From: DATBJJ01 sp036556425
GTDB lineage: Bacteria; Acidobacteriota; Vicinamibacteria; Vicinamibacterales; 2-12-FULL-66-21
Direction of reading: 5' to 3'
NCBI GenBank assembly: GCA_036556425.1
Contig: DATBJJ010000125.1
Coordinates: 1 to 64,000, forward strand
Length of the DNA stretch: 64,000 bases
The notes beneath the pieces were generated by a model. It ran no database searches, was not told the DNA's origin, and saw only the letters and a list, made by a program, of their open reading frames with translations. Every line of letters starts with the position of its first letter. The first letter of the stretch is position 1. This document shows positions 58,001-64,000 of the stretch, piece by piece. The translations under genes were made by a program, and so were the position numbers.

Positions 58001-58307
58001 CGGGGTGCTGCTGGTGCGCGAGGTGGACGACGCCGGTTCCGCCGGCGCCGATCTGCCGAATGACGATGAAGTCGCCGATGAGCGCGCCCGCGGAGTGCGA
58101 GATGCGCTCTTCGGCCGTTGGAATTGGCTCTCCCGGCTCGAGAAACCGATCGGGGACGTTCAATTCGCCGAGCAGCCGCTCCACTTCACGCCGCACGTCG
58201 TCGTCGCCGCCGCACTGCGCGTCGAGGAGACGCGCGTGATCGTCAGGCGGCGCCTGGGAGAGCGCGAGAAAGATCGCCGCCGCGCGGTCGCTCGGGCCGG
58301 GCCTCAC
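55050..58307 (-). CDS. Ser/Thr protein kinase with C-terminal WD40 propellers
   Basis: A 1085-residue membrane kinase. Residues 8-55 are a short helical leader (AAAIFLALSQAPPDDHARLL) seen in kinases that follow TIGR02999-type sigma factors. The kinase domain (~79-350) is complete: IGAGGTGVVH, K109, HRDLKPGN (D203), DFG (D221), GTLAYMSPEQ. TM helix ~375-394. From ~460 onward come about 13-14 WD40 repeats (SVRFSPDNRYLLTAG, GTLRVWDVRTGELRR, GTVSLWQSGQ, GLVDLWDVETGRRID, GSTRLWDVAAKEWLA), probably two propellers. The GTG start overlaps the sigma gene stop by 4 nt, so sigma and kinase are coupled. The kinase may control the sigma factor. Confidence 0.93.
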   Translation of the reverse strand: MRPGPSDRAAAIFLALSQAPPDDHARLLDAQCGGDDDVRREVERLLGELNVPDRFLEPGEPIPTAEERISHSAGALIGDFIVIRQIGAGGTGVVHLAHQQHPARIVALKVLRHEFVASTVQRRFEIEAELLGHLHHPGIAQIYAAHPGDSSTPPYIAMELVNGPPLTEYADSRRMSIRERVELVAHVCDAVQHAHQRGIIHRDLKPGNILVNEDGQPKILDFGVARTVGAQVSLTTIETETGQLVGTLAYMSPEQIEAAPQSIDTRTDIHALGVILFRLLAGRLPFGHDNPPLPELARRIVREEPPRLGTFDPRLRGDLEVIASRALAKEKERRYPSAADLATDLRRYLGGEPIAASHDSAWYVVRRRLRRYRQALALSAVVGLALAGLAFYASVQRARVDRVNIQVEKELARSTIERGRLLSVTGNLPVAEELVWRELFKAPDSRHAQWALWDIYSREPSLWSTAAHEGGTLSVRFSPDNRYLLTAGQFDGLVRLLEAESGRVVRNLGTASYGGTRRALFTPDGSSIVAGSKDGTLRVWDVRTGELRREIPHAIRSLDDLAIAAGGAYAVTVGGGTLQVWSLSTGARVADLSALAAAAVVAADPAGTLVVAGSNDGTVTAMDFTTGRRLWQTRAHRGQAISLAIAPSRRLVASGGTDSFIYLWNGSTGALERTIATENGSVRNMNFDRSGAKIAAAGQWRTKLWDLDDSTRAPLSFGGAQGMTDVDITPDARFLANCHGASGLVRLWDASADARVDHWGGHSSMVTGLIVAGGASFASSAVDGTVSLWQSGQTSPRFSLKPGARVSGLAIDDTKRWIVSVGYPGTAAVWDARDGRNAATISAAGSSRAALFVDGNRRLVIGDGDGTLEFWDWSDGAARNQRRVAAPAEGEVLALAAHGSRLFIAHRETIIVIRDVATGAEIRRMRPAASPFSLAVSPDGRMLASGLWPGLVDLWDVETGRRIDSLKGPTALVHGLDFNADGSLLALSSRDGSTRLWDVAAKEWLATVASRKVGAERVRFLPDGRRLAIGYEDGEVEIRDLDHFFRYVAGHAEYQLRTLRAAGEWFPRSGDVLEWSGRILSAPRN

Positions 58308-58852
58308 GATTCGTCACGGTCGGAGGGCGTTTCGGCCTGGCGCAGCACGTCGTGCAGCCACACGCGCGCGAACGCCCACTCGTTCTTGACGGTCGCGGGG
58401 GAGAGGTCCATCGCGGCCGCGGTTTCTTCGATCGTCAGTCCGGCGAAGTATCGCAGCAGGACGATCTTCGCCTTTTGCGGATCCATTTGCTCGAGCCGCG
58501 TGAGGGCTTGATCGATCGCGAGCACGTCGTGCAAGGGAGGCGCGAGCGCCGGCGATTCGGCATCCAGCTCGACCCGCTGCTGCTCGCCCCCGTGCTTGAC
58601 CCGGCGATAGTGCCGCGCCCGCTCCACGAGGATGCGGCGCATGGCAATGGCCGCCGCGGCAAAGAAATGCCCGCGCTTGTCCCACCGCTTCTCCGCGCCG
58701 CTTCCCGCCAGACGCAGATAGGCCTCGTGGACGAGCGCAGTCGGCTGCAGCGTGAGTCCGGCCGGCTCGCGCGCGATGCGGCTGCGGGCCAACCGCCTGA
58801 GCTCGTCGTACACCTGCGGCAGGAGCTCCGCCGAAGAGCCTGATTCGGTCAC
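58304..58852 (-). CDS. ECF sigma factor, TIGR02999-like
   Basis: A 182-residue ECF sigma factor: ELLPQVYDELRRLARSRIARE, LQPTALVHEAYLRLAG, RGHFFAAAAIAMRRILVERAR (sigma2), and the sigma4 HTH region LRYFAGLTIEETAAAMDLSPATVKNEWAFARVWL. This pattern is the Acidobacteriota/Planctomycetota group that lacks an anti-sigma factor and is linked to Hanks kinases. It starts with GTG and overlaps the kinase gene by 4 nt. The 135-nt divergent region to the activator gene carries its promoter; I could not assign it with confidence. Confidence 0.93.
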   Translation of the reverse strand: MTESGSSAELLPQVYDELRRLARSRIAREPAGLTLQPTALVHEAYLRLAGSGAEKRWDKRGHFFAAAAIAMRRILVERARHYRRVKHGGEQQRVELDAESPALAPPLHDVLAIDQALTRLEQMDPQKAKIVLLRYFAGLTIEETAAAMDLSPATVKNEWAFARVWLHDVLRQAETPSDRDES

Positions 58853-58987
58853 GGATCAACCTCGAAGGTGGTGATTGTGGCACGAACCGGGGTCCTCGTA
58901 GCCACTCCTTCCAGAAACGGCGCATTGTCCGGTGACCGGCAATCAGGAACCGACATCAGAGCGAAATCGGCTGAGGAGATTGAGGTA

Positions 58988-60184
58988 ATGACCATGCGCA
59001 CGTCGGCCACCGGGCTCGCGTTGATCGAACGACATCCCTGCATGGACGAGGGCGCGGCCCGGGCGTCGAGACTCGAGGCGCGCGTCAAGGCATTGAGCGG
59101 CGAACGCGATGCTCGCACGGGGTGCCGCCGCGTGGTCGGCGAATCGCCCCAGTGGACCAGGACGCTCACCGAGGCGACGCAGGTCGCCGCGACCGAGACG
59201 ACCGTGCTGCTCCTCGGCGAGTCGGGCACGGGCAAAGAAGTGGTTGCGCGGTATCTGCATCGCGGGTCCGCGCGAAGCGCCGGACCGTTCGTCGCGCTGA
59301 ACTGCGCGGCGCTGCCGGAGCAGCTCCTCGAAGCCGAGCTCTTCGGGTACGAGCGAGGCGCATATACCGGCGCGGCCCACAGCAAGCCGGGGCAGCTCGA
59401 ACAAGCCGCCGGCGGCACGTTGTTCCTGGACGAAGTGGCGGAGATGAGCCCGTCCGCGCAGGCAAAACTGCTGCGCGTGCTGCAAGAGCGCGAGTTCCAG
59501 CGTCTCGGCGGCACGCGCGTGCTGCGCGCCGATGTCCGGATCGTCGCCGCGACGAACCGCGATTTGAACCGCGCGATCGCGAACGGCCAATTTCGCGAGG
59601 ACCTGTACTACCGTCTCAATGTCTTCGCCATTCGCCTGCCGGCCCTGCGCGATCGGCCGTCCGACATTCTTCCGCTGAGCGATGCGTTCCTCGTCGAGAT
59701 CGGGCGCGGCCTCGAGCGCGCGCCGGCCGGACTGTCGCGCGCGGCGCGCTCGCTATTGATGGAGTACGAGTGGCCTGGCAACGTCCGCGAGCTGCGCAAC
59801 ACGCTCGAGCGGGCCGCAATCCTCTGCGACGGCGGTGTCATCACCGCGGAGCACCTGGGGATCGTTGCCGCGCCTCCGCAGGCATCGCCCGCTCTCCTCG
59901 AAACGGCCGCGACCTCCGTCGCACCGCCCGCGTGCGCCGGCGATCTGCAATCGATGGAGCGCGCGATGATCGCGCAGGCTCTCCGGAACGCGCGGTTCAA
60001 CAAGTCGAAAGCCGCGAAGACGCTCGGCCTCACGCGGCATCAGCTGTATGTGCGGATGCGCAAGTACGGCTTTCTGGAAACCGACAACGCGCCGGTGGTC
60101 GACTTCACCAACAGGCCACGGACGGCCACGAACGCGGCGCGCCCCTATGTCATCAGCCGCAACAGCGAAGTGAGGGTTCAATGA
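58988..60184 (+). CDS. Sigma54-dependent transcriptional activator without receiver domain
   Basis: A 398-residue bacterial enhancer-binding protein. The N-terminal ~45 residues are too short for a sensor. The AAA+ core is intact: Walker A GESGTGKE (77-84), GAYTGA loop (124-129; Tyr for the usual Phe), Walker B GGTLFLDEV (142-150), ATNRDL sensor I and REDLYYRLNVF. The Fis-type HTH is near 330-370 (MERAMIAQALRNARFNKSKAA, LGLTRHQLYVRMRKYG), with an unusual 35-residue tail. I start at the ATG at 58988 after GAGG. Its stop overlaps the TolC-like gene by 4 nt, so it probably controls, and is co-made with, the efflux operon. No -24/-12 promoter was found in front. Confidence 0.92.
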   Translation: MTMRTSATGLALIERHPCMDEGAARASRLEARVKALSGERDARTGCRRVVGESPQWTRTLTEATQVAATETTVLLLGESGTGKEVVARYLHRGSARSAGPFVALNCAALPEQLLEAELFGYERGAYTGAAHSKPGQLEQAAGGTLFLDEVAEMSPSAQAKLLRVLQEREFQRLGGTRVLRADVRIVAATNRDLNRAIANGQFREDLYYRLNVFAIRLPALRDRPSDILPLSDAFLVEIGRGLERAPAGLSRAARSLLMEYEWPGNVRELRNTLERAAILCDGGVITAEHLGIVAAPPQASPALLETAATSVAPPACAGDLQSMERAMIAQALRNARFNKSKAAKTLGLTRHQLYVRMRKYGFLETDNAPVVDFTNRPRTATNAARPYVISRNSEVRVQ

Positions 60185-61533
60185 CGATTCGTATTCGCGC
60201 GGCCTGCGTCCTTGCGTTGGCCGTGCCCGCGATCGCCGCGGCCCAGCCCGCGCGTGCGAGCCGCGAACGCCTGTCGCTCGACACCGCCATTCGGCTGGCC
60301 GTCGAGAACAACCGTCAGTTGCGGACGGCGCGGCTGCAAGTGGAAAAAGCGGACGGAGACGTTGCGGTCGCGCGTTCGCGCCGCCTTCCGTCGTTCGACA
60401 CCGAGGTGACCGCGTCGCAGCTCATGACGCCCGTCGACTTCGGGTTTCCGCAGGGCGCGTTCGGAACGTTCCCTGGCACCGGCCCGATTCCGGCGGCGGA
60501 CACGGTCGTCAGCGTGCCGCGCCGGCCGACGATCTACGTGTCGTCGCAGGTCTCTCAGCCGCTCTCGCAGCTCTTTCGCATCGGCCTCGGCATTCGCAGC
60601 GCCACCGCGGCACGCGACATCGAGCGCGAGCGCGTGCGCGCGCAGCAGCTCTCGATCGTCAACAGCGTGAAGCGGCTCTACTTCGCGATTCTGCAGACCG
60701 AGAGCGCGCTCGAGGCGAACGACGAAGCGATCGCGCTCTATCGCGAGCTCGATCGCACGCTCCAGTTCCGTGTCACACAGAAAGTCGCGCTGCGCGCCGA
60801 CGCGATGGACGTGCAGTTCCGCCTCGCGCAGGAGGAGCTGACGCGCACGACGGCGCGCAACACGCTCGAGTCCCAGAAGGAGCAGCTGAACCAGCTGCTC
60901 GGACGCGACGTGCGCACGACGTTCGACGTCGAGCATGTCGCCGAGATCTCGTTCGAGGAGGCGGACGTCGACGCGGCGCGGACGCGCGCGCTCGAGACGC
61001 GGCCCGACGTGCAGGAAGCGCGGTTGAAGCTGCAGCAGGCGGATCTCGATCGGCGCCTCAAGAAGGCGGATCGCATCCCCGACGTCAGCCTGGCCGTGTC
61101 GTACAGCTCGAACTTCAACGTCGACATCCTGCCGGCGAACCTCGCGACGTTCGGCGTGAACGTGAAATGGGAGCCGTTCGATTGGGGCCGCAAGGGCCGC
61201 GAGCTCGCCGGAAAGATCCGCACGCTCGAACAGGCGCGGCTCGGCGTGCGCGACGCGGAAGATCGCGCCGTGCTCGAGGTGAACAGCCGGTTCCGCGCGC
61301 TCGCCGAAAAGCGCGCGCTCCTCAACCTCGCGCGGATGGCGCAGGCCACGGTGCGCGAGAAGCTGCGCGTGAAGACGAATCAGTATCAAGTTCAGGCGGC
61401 GCTGCTCCCCGACGTGCTGCAAGTGCGCGCGGAGCTCGCCGATGCCGACGACCGGTATCAGCAGGCGCTGATGGGATTCTGGACCGCGAAGGCCGATTAC
61501 GAATTGGCAACAGGACAGGAAGGACTCCGATGA
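60181..61533 (+). CDS. TolC-like outer-membrane efflux protein
   Basis: A 450-residue outer-membrane factor with a signal peptide (AACVLALAVPAIAAAQ). Two duplicated OEP domains: LSLDTAIRLAVENNRQLRTAR, QVEKADGDVAVARSRRLPSF, LQTESALEANDEAIALYREL, LRADAMDVQFRLAQEELT and, in the second half, ALETRPDVQEARLKLQQADL, VKWEPFDWGRKGRELAGKI, EVNSRFRALAEKRALLNLAR. Forms the exit channel of a tripartite pump. ATGA overlaps at both ends tie it to the activator before it and the adaptor gene after it. Confidence 0.93.
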   Translation: MTIRIRAACVLALAVPAIAAAQPARASRERLSLDTAIRLAVENNRQLRTARLQVEKADGDVAVARSRRLPSFDTEVTASQLMTPVDFGFPQGAFGTFPGTGPIPAADTVVSVPRRPTIYVSSQVSQPLSQLFRIGLGIRSATAARDIERERVRAQQLSIVNSVKRLYFAILQTESALEANDEAIALYRELDRTLQFRVTQKVALRADAMDVQFRLAQEELTRTTARNTLESQKEQLNQLLGRDVRTTFDVEHVAEISFEEADVDAARTRALETRPDVQEARLKLQQADLDRRLKKADRIPDVSLAVSYSSNFNVDILPANLATFGVNVKWEPFDWGRKGRELAGKIRTLEQARLGVRDAEDRAVLEVNSRFRALAEKRALLNLARMAQATVREKLRVKTNQYQVQAALLPDVLQVRAELADADDRYQQALMGFWTAKADYELATGQEGLR

Positions 61534-62669
61534 GAACGTCGATTGTCGTTGTCGCAATCGTTGCTGCCGGATGGGCGGCGAGCGGCTGTTCCACGCCGCA
61601 CGCGAGCGAGCCCAAGGCCGCCCAGCCAGTGAAGACCGCCGTCGTCACGCCCGCGCCGCCGCCGCCCGGCGTGCGGTACTCCGCGAGCATCGAGCCGTTC
61701 GAGCAGGTGTCGCTCGCGTTCAAGGCGTCCGGGTACGTCGACGCGCTGCTGCGCCGGAACGGCGCCGACGGAAGAGCGCGCGTCGCGCAGGCCGGCGATC
61801 GCATTACGCGCGGCGCGGTGCTCGGCCGCGTGCGGGACGCCGAGTATCGCGAGCGCGTCGGACAGAGCCGCGCGAAGCTCGCCGAAGGAGAAGCGTCGCT
61901 CGTGAAGGCCCGGCTCGATCTCGATCGCGCGCGTACGCTGTTCGCCTCGGACAGCCTGACGAAACCGGAGCTCGACGCCGCGCAAGCCGCGTTCGACGGC
62001 GCCCAGGCCAGAGTCGCCGCGGCGCGCGGCGATCTCGAGCTCGCGCTGACGGCGCTCGCGGATTGCTCGCTCGTTGCGCCGGCCGCCGGCGTCATCCTCG
62101 AGCGCAGAATCGAAGTCGGCACGCTGGCGTCGATTGGAACCGTCGGTTTCGTGCTCGGCGACTTGAGCTCCGTGAAAGCGCGGTTCGGGATCCCCGACGC
62201 GATGATCGCGTCGATTCGTCTCGGCGACGCCCTCGACGTCACCGTCGAAGGCGCCGGCGCGGCGACGTTCTCGGGACGCGTCACCGCGATCGCGCCCGCC
62301 GCCGATCCGCAGAGCCGCGTGTTCGACGTCGAGGTCGGCATCGCAAATCGGGACGGCCGCCTGCGTCCGGGCATTATCGGCACCGTGGCGATCGATCAGC
62401 GTGCGAGCGCCGCTGCCGCGGCGCTCCCGCGTCCGCTCGCGGTCCCTCTCACGGCCGTCGTTCGCTCCGCGCAGGGCACAAACGATTTCGCCGTGCTCCT
62501 CGTCGAGCGCCAGAAAGACGCCGACATCGCGCGCCTTCGCCGCGTCGAGCTCGGCGAAGTGGTGGGAAACGCGATCGCGGTCCTGAAGGGCATCAACTCT
62601 GGTGATCGTGTGGTCGTCAGCGGCGCGACGCTGCTGAGCGACGGCGATGCCGTGAAGGTCATTCAGTAG
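61530..62669 (+). CDS. RND-pump periplasmic adaptor (HlyD/MFP family), lipoprotein
   Basis: A 379-residue membrane-fusion protein. The signal peptide ends with the lipobox ASGC (C20). Then: barrel-sandwich hybrid half-motif (VSLAFKASGYVDALL, ITRGAVLGRVRDAEYRERV), a coiled-coil hairpin (~115-175, KARLDLDRARTLFASDSLT, FDGAQARVAAARGDLELALT), second half-motif (SLVAPAAGVILERRIEVGTL), beta-barrel (VEGAGAATFSGRVTAIAPA) and the MPD end (NSGDRVVVSGATLLSDGDAV). It bridges the RND pump and the TolC-like channel. A heptamer array separates it from the pump gene. Confidence 0.93.
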   Translation: MRTSIVVVAIVAAGWAASGCSTPHASEPKAAQPVKTAVVTPAPPPPGVRYSASIEPFEQVSLAFKASGYVDALLRRNGADGRARVAQAGDRITRGAVLGRVRDAEYRERVGQSRAKLAEGEASLVKARLDLDRARTLFASDSLTKPELDAAQAAFDGAQARVAAARGDLELALTALADCSLVAPAAGVILERRIEVGTLASIGTVGFVLGDLSSVKARFGIPDAMIASIRLGDALDVTVEGAGAATFSGRVTAIAPAADPQSRVFDVEVGIANRDGRLRPGIIGTVAIDQRASAAAAALPRPLAVPLTAVVRSAQGTNDFAVLLVERQKDADIARLRRVELGEVVGNAIAVLKGINSGDRVVVSGATLLSDGDAVKVIQ

Positions 62670-62730
62670 CTGGAAGCTGGCAGCTGGAAGCTGGTAGCTG
62701 GAAGCTGGAAGCTGGAAGCTGGTAGCTGGA
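62668..62730 (+). repeat. Tandem heptamer array (AGCTGGN x 9)
   Basis: Nine perfect-register units of AGCTGG followed by A, C or T (A-C-A-T-A-A-A-T-A), starting inside the adaptor stop codon and ending 13 nt before the pump ATG. Every unit has the AGCT core. The array fills most of the 74-nt spacer of an otherwise 4-nt-overlap operon, so changes in copy number would alter the mRNA between the two cistrons. TGAGA-AAAAACC follows it; there is no clear Shine-Dalgarno sequence. Confidence 0.9.
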
Positions 62731-62743
62731 ACTGAGAAAAACC

Positions 62744-64000
62744 ATGACGAACGAACAGCATCAGATAGAGCGGACGCACAACACCGCGCGCTTCTTCACC
62801 GAATCACGGCACGTCGCATGGGTGCTGCTCGTCGCCACGTGCGTGTGGGGCGTCTTCGGCTACATGAAGATGCCGCAGCGAAAGGATCCCGACATTCCGG
62901 TGCGGCAAGCGCTCGCGCTCTGCCCGTGGCCCGGCGCCAGCGCAGAGAAGATCGAGCAGCTCGTGACGCGCCGCATCGAAGAGAAGATCGCCGAGAACGT
63001 GCGCGTCGAGAAGATCGAATCGAATACGCGCACGGGCATCACTGCGGTCTACATCACCCTCGTCGAAGGCACGAAGGATACCGCCAAGGAATTCGACGAC
63101 ATCAAGCTCAAGCTCGACGCAGTCACGGATCTTCCGGATGGCGCGGGGCCGATCGATTTCGTCAAGGATTTCGGCGACACGGCTGCGCTGATGTTGACGG
63201 TCGCGAGCCCGCGCGCATCCGACGCCGACGTCCGCGCGCGCGCCGACGCGGTGCGCAAGGAGCTCGTGGCGACGCGCCGCGCGGCCGGCTCCAGCGGCGG
63301 CTCGCGAATCACGTTCGTGCAGGCGCTTCCCTCGTCCGTCCCTACGGATCTCGTTCGCCGGCCGCTGCGGCTGTTCGCCGACGCCGCGACCGCCGAGGGC
63401 GTCGTGCGCGACGCGCGCATCATCCTGGGCTCCGGCTTCATTGCCGTCGACGCGATCTCCGATAAGGACGACACGGCGCTTCGTGAGTTCGTGCAGCGCT
63501 TCACCAGCGATCGGCTTCGCGCCTCCGAGTTTCACCCCGACGCCTGGCCGGTCGCGGTCATTCGCGATCCGTCCGGCACGGAAGCGCAGCTGCTAGGCGT
63601 CGCGGGCGACAAGTACAGCTATCGCGAGCTCGACGACTACACCGATCTGATCGCGCGCACGCTCAAGGCGCTGCCGATGGTGTCGAAGGTGACGCTGTCC
63701 GGCCTCCTTCAGGAACAGGTGTACCTCGAGTACTCGCAGGAGCGTCTTGCCGCGTATGGCGTGAAAGTCGGCGCGCTCGATCGCATACTCGGCGCGCGAA
63801 ACATTTCGATTCCCGGCGGCATCATCGAGTCGGGCGACAAGAAGCTCACGATCGACCCGTCCGGCGAGTTCAAGAGCGAGCACGAGATCGGCGACGTGCT
63901 CGTGCCGACGACGAACGGCCGATCGCTCTACCTGCGCGATCTGGTGACCGTCGCGCGCGGCTACGAGAGCCCCGCACGTTTCCTCAACTTCCACTCGATC
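62744..64000 (+). CDS. RND (AcrB-like) efflux pump permease, N-terminal part
   Basis: The frame is open to the right edge; 419 codons are visible. TM1 (HVAWVLLVATCVWGVFGYM) is followed by the RND porter start KMPQRKDPDIPVRQALALCPWPG, AEKIEQLVTRRIEEKI, EKIESNTRTGITAVYITL and the porter subdomains (DLPDGAGPIDFVKDFGDTAA, ASEFHPDAWPVAVIRDP, VSKVTLSGLLQEQVYLEYS, GALDRILGARNISIPGGIIE, VPTTNGRSLYLRDLVTVARG). It is the inner-membrane, proton-driven part of the pump. The variant lacks the usual 'aYPGAs' wording (CPWPGAS) but is otherwise regular. Substrates are unknown. Confidence 0.92.
   Translation, partial: MTNEQHQIERTHNTARFFTESRHVAWVLLVATCVWGVFGYMKMPQRKDPDIPVRQALALCPWPGASAEKIEQLVTRRIEEKIAENVRVEKIESNTRTGITAVYITLVEGTKDTAKEFDDIKLKLDAVTDLPDGAGPIDFVKDFGDTAALMLTVASPRASDADVRARADAVRKELVATRRAAGSSGGSRITFVQALPSSVPTDLVRRPLRLFADAATAEGVVRDARIILGSGFIAVDAISDKDDTALREFVQRFTSDRLRASEFHPDAWPVAVIRDPSGTEAQLLGVAGDKYSYRELDDYTDLIARTLKALPMVSKVTLSGLLQEQVYLEYSQERLAAYGVKVGALDRILGARNISIPGGIIESGDKKLTIDPSGEFKSEHEIGDVLVPTTNGRSLYLRDLVTVARGYESPARFLNFHSI

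Noticed and set aside
58878..58892. Sigma54 -24/-12 promoter (TGGCAC) before the activator gene
   Set aside because: TGGCAC is present at 58878-58883 but the -12 part reads GGGGT rather than TTGC, so the element is not complete.

Overview
The window is GC-rich, gene-dense bacterial chromosome (47 protein-coding genes, many overlapping by 4 nt or ending a few bases from a convergent neighbour). The content points to an Acidobacteriota genome, probably of the Vicinamibacteria type: six ADOP-type permeases (MacB/FtsX-like, no ATPase), five PadR regulators, a very large Oar-like TonB-dependent outer-membrane protein, a DUF1552/DUF1592 pair, ASPIC/UnbV and VCBS repeat proteins, and ECF sigma factors paired with Ser/Thr kinases or DGPF proteins. 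This assignment rests on gene families only; no rRNA, tRNA or CRISPR array was seen.

Layout. 1-7.6 kb: a VOC fragment, a cupin, a MerR-HTH/TOBE regulator, then two PadR-ADOP cassettes facing each other tail to tail. 7.6-15.2 kb: a REP-like folded element, a REC-PAS-GGDEF-EAL protein, an ECF42-type sigma factor with its DGPF partner, and the Oar-like receptor. 15.3-25.6 kb (minus strand): PadR-ADOP, a lone ADOP, and the DUF1552/DUF1592 pair. 25.6-29.6 kb: polysaccharide deacetylase, an orphan PadR, a REP-associated (Y1) transposase bracketed by two inverted arrays of an 11-bp repeat, and two unknown exported proteins. 29.6-38.2 kb: aldo/keto reductase, S41 protease, a Phd-VapC type toxin-antitoxin module, a VCBS protein and another PadR-ADOP cassette. 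38.2-47.2 kb: PhnB-like VOC, a kinase with a TolB-like propeller, a lone ADOP, an ASPIC/UnbV protein and a beta-helix protein. 47.3-50.9 kb: a degenerate sigma54-activator fragment, a small membrane protein, and a BlaI/M56 (BlaR1-like) pair whose sensor carries nine ~29-residue repeats. 51-64 kb: small exported protein, second PhnB-like VOC, FAD oxidoreductase, carboxylesterase, an ECF sigma/WD40-kinase pair, and an operon of a receiver-less sigma54 activator with TolC, HlyD/MFP and RND efflux genes that runs off the right edge.

The strongest pattern is in the ADOP/PadR set. The four ADOPs with an N-terminal prefix domain each sit directly behind a PadR gene; the two ADOPs without a prefix have none. 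The prefix comes in two types that match two PadR subtypes. The PadR promoters carry clear inverted repeats that fall into related classes (CTAG type at 1.4 and 7.6 kb; TCGACGTWCGA core at 26.6 and 35.1 kb; a separate three-part palindrome at 18.3 kb). Several other regulatory pairs (ECF42-DGPF, ECF-kinase, BlaI-M56, sigma54 activator-efflux) make this a signalling- and envelope-heavy region.
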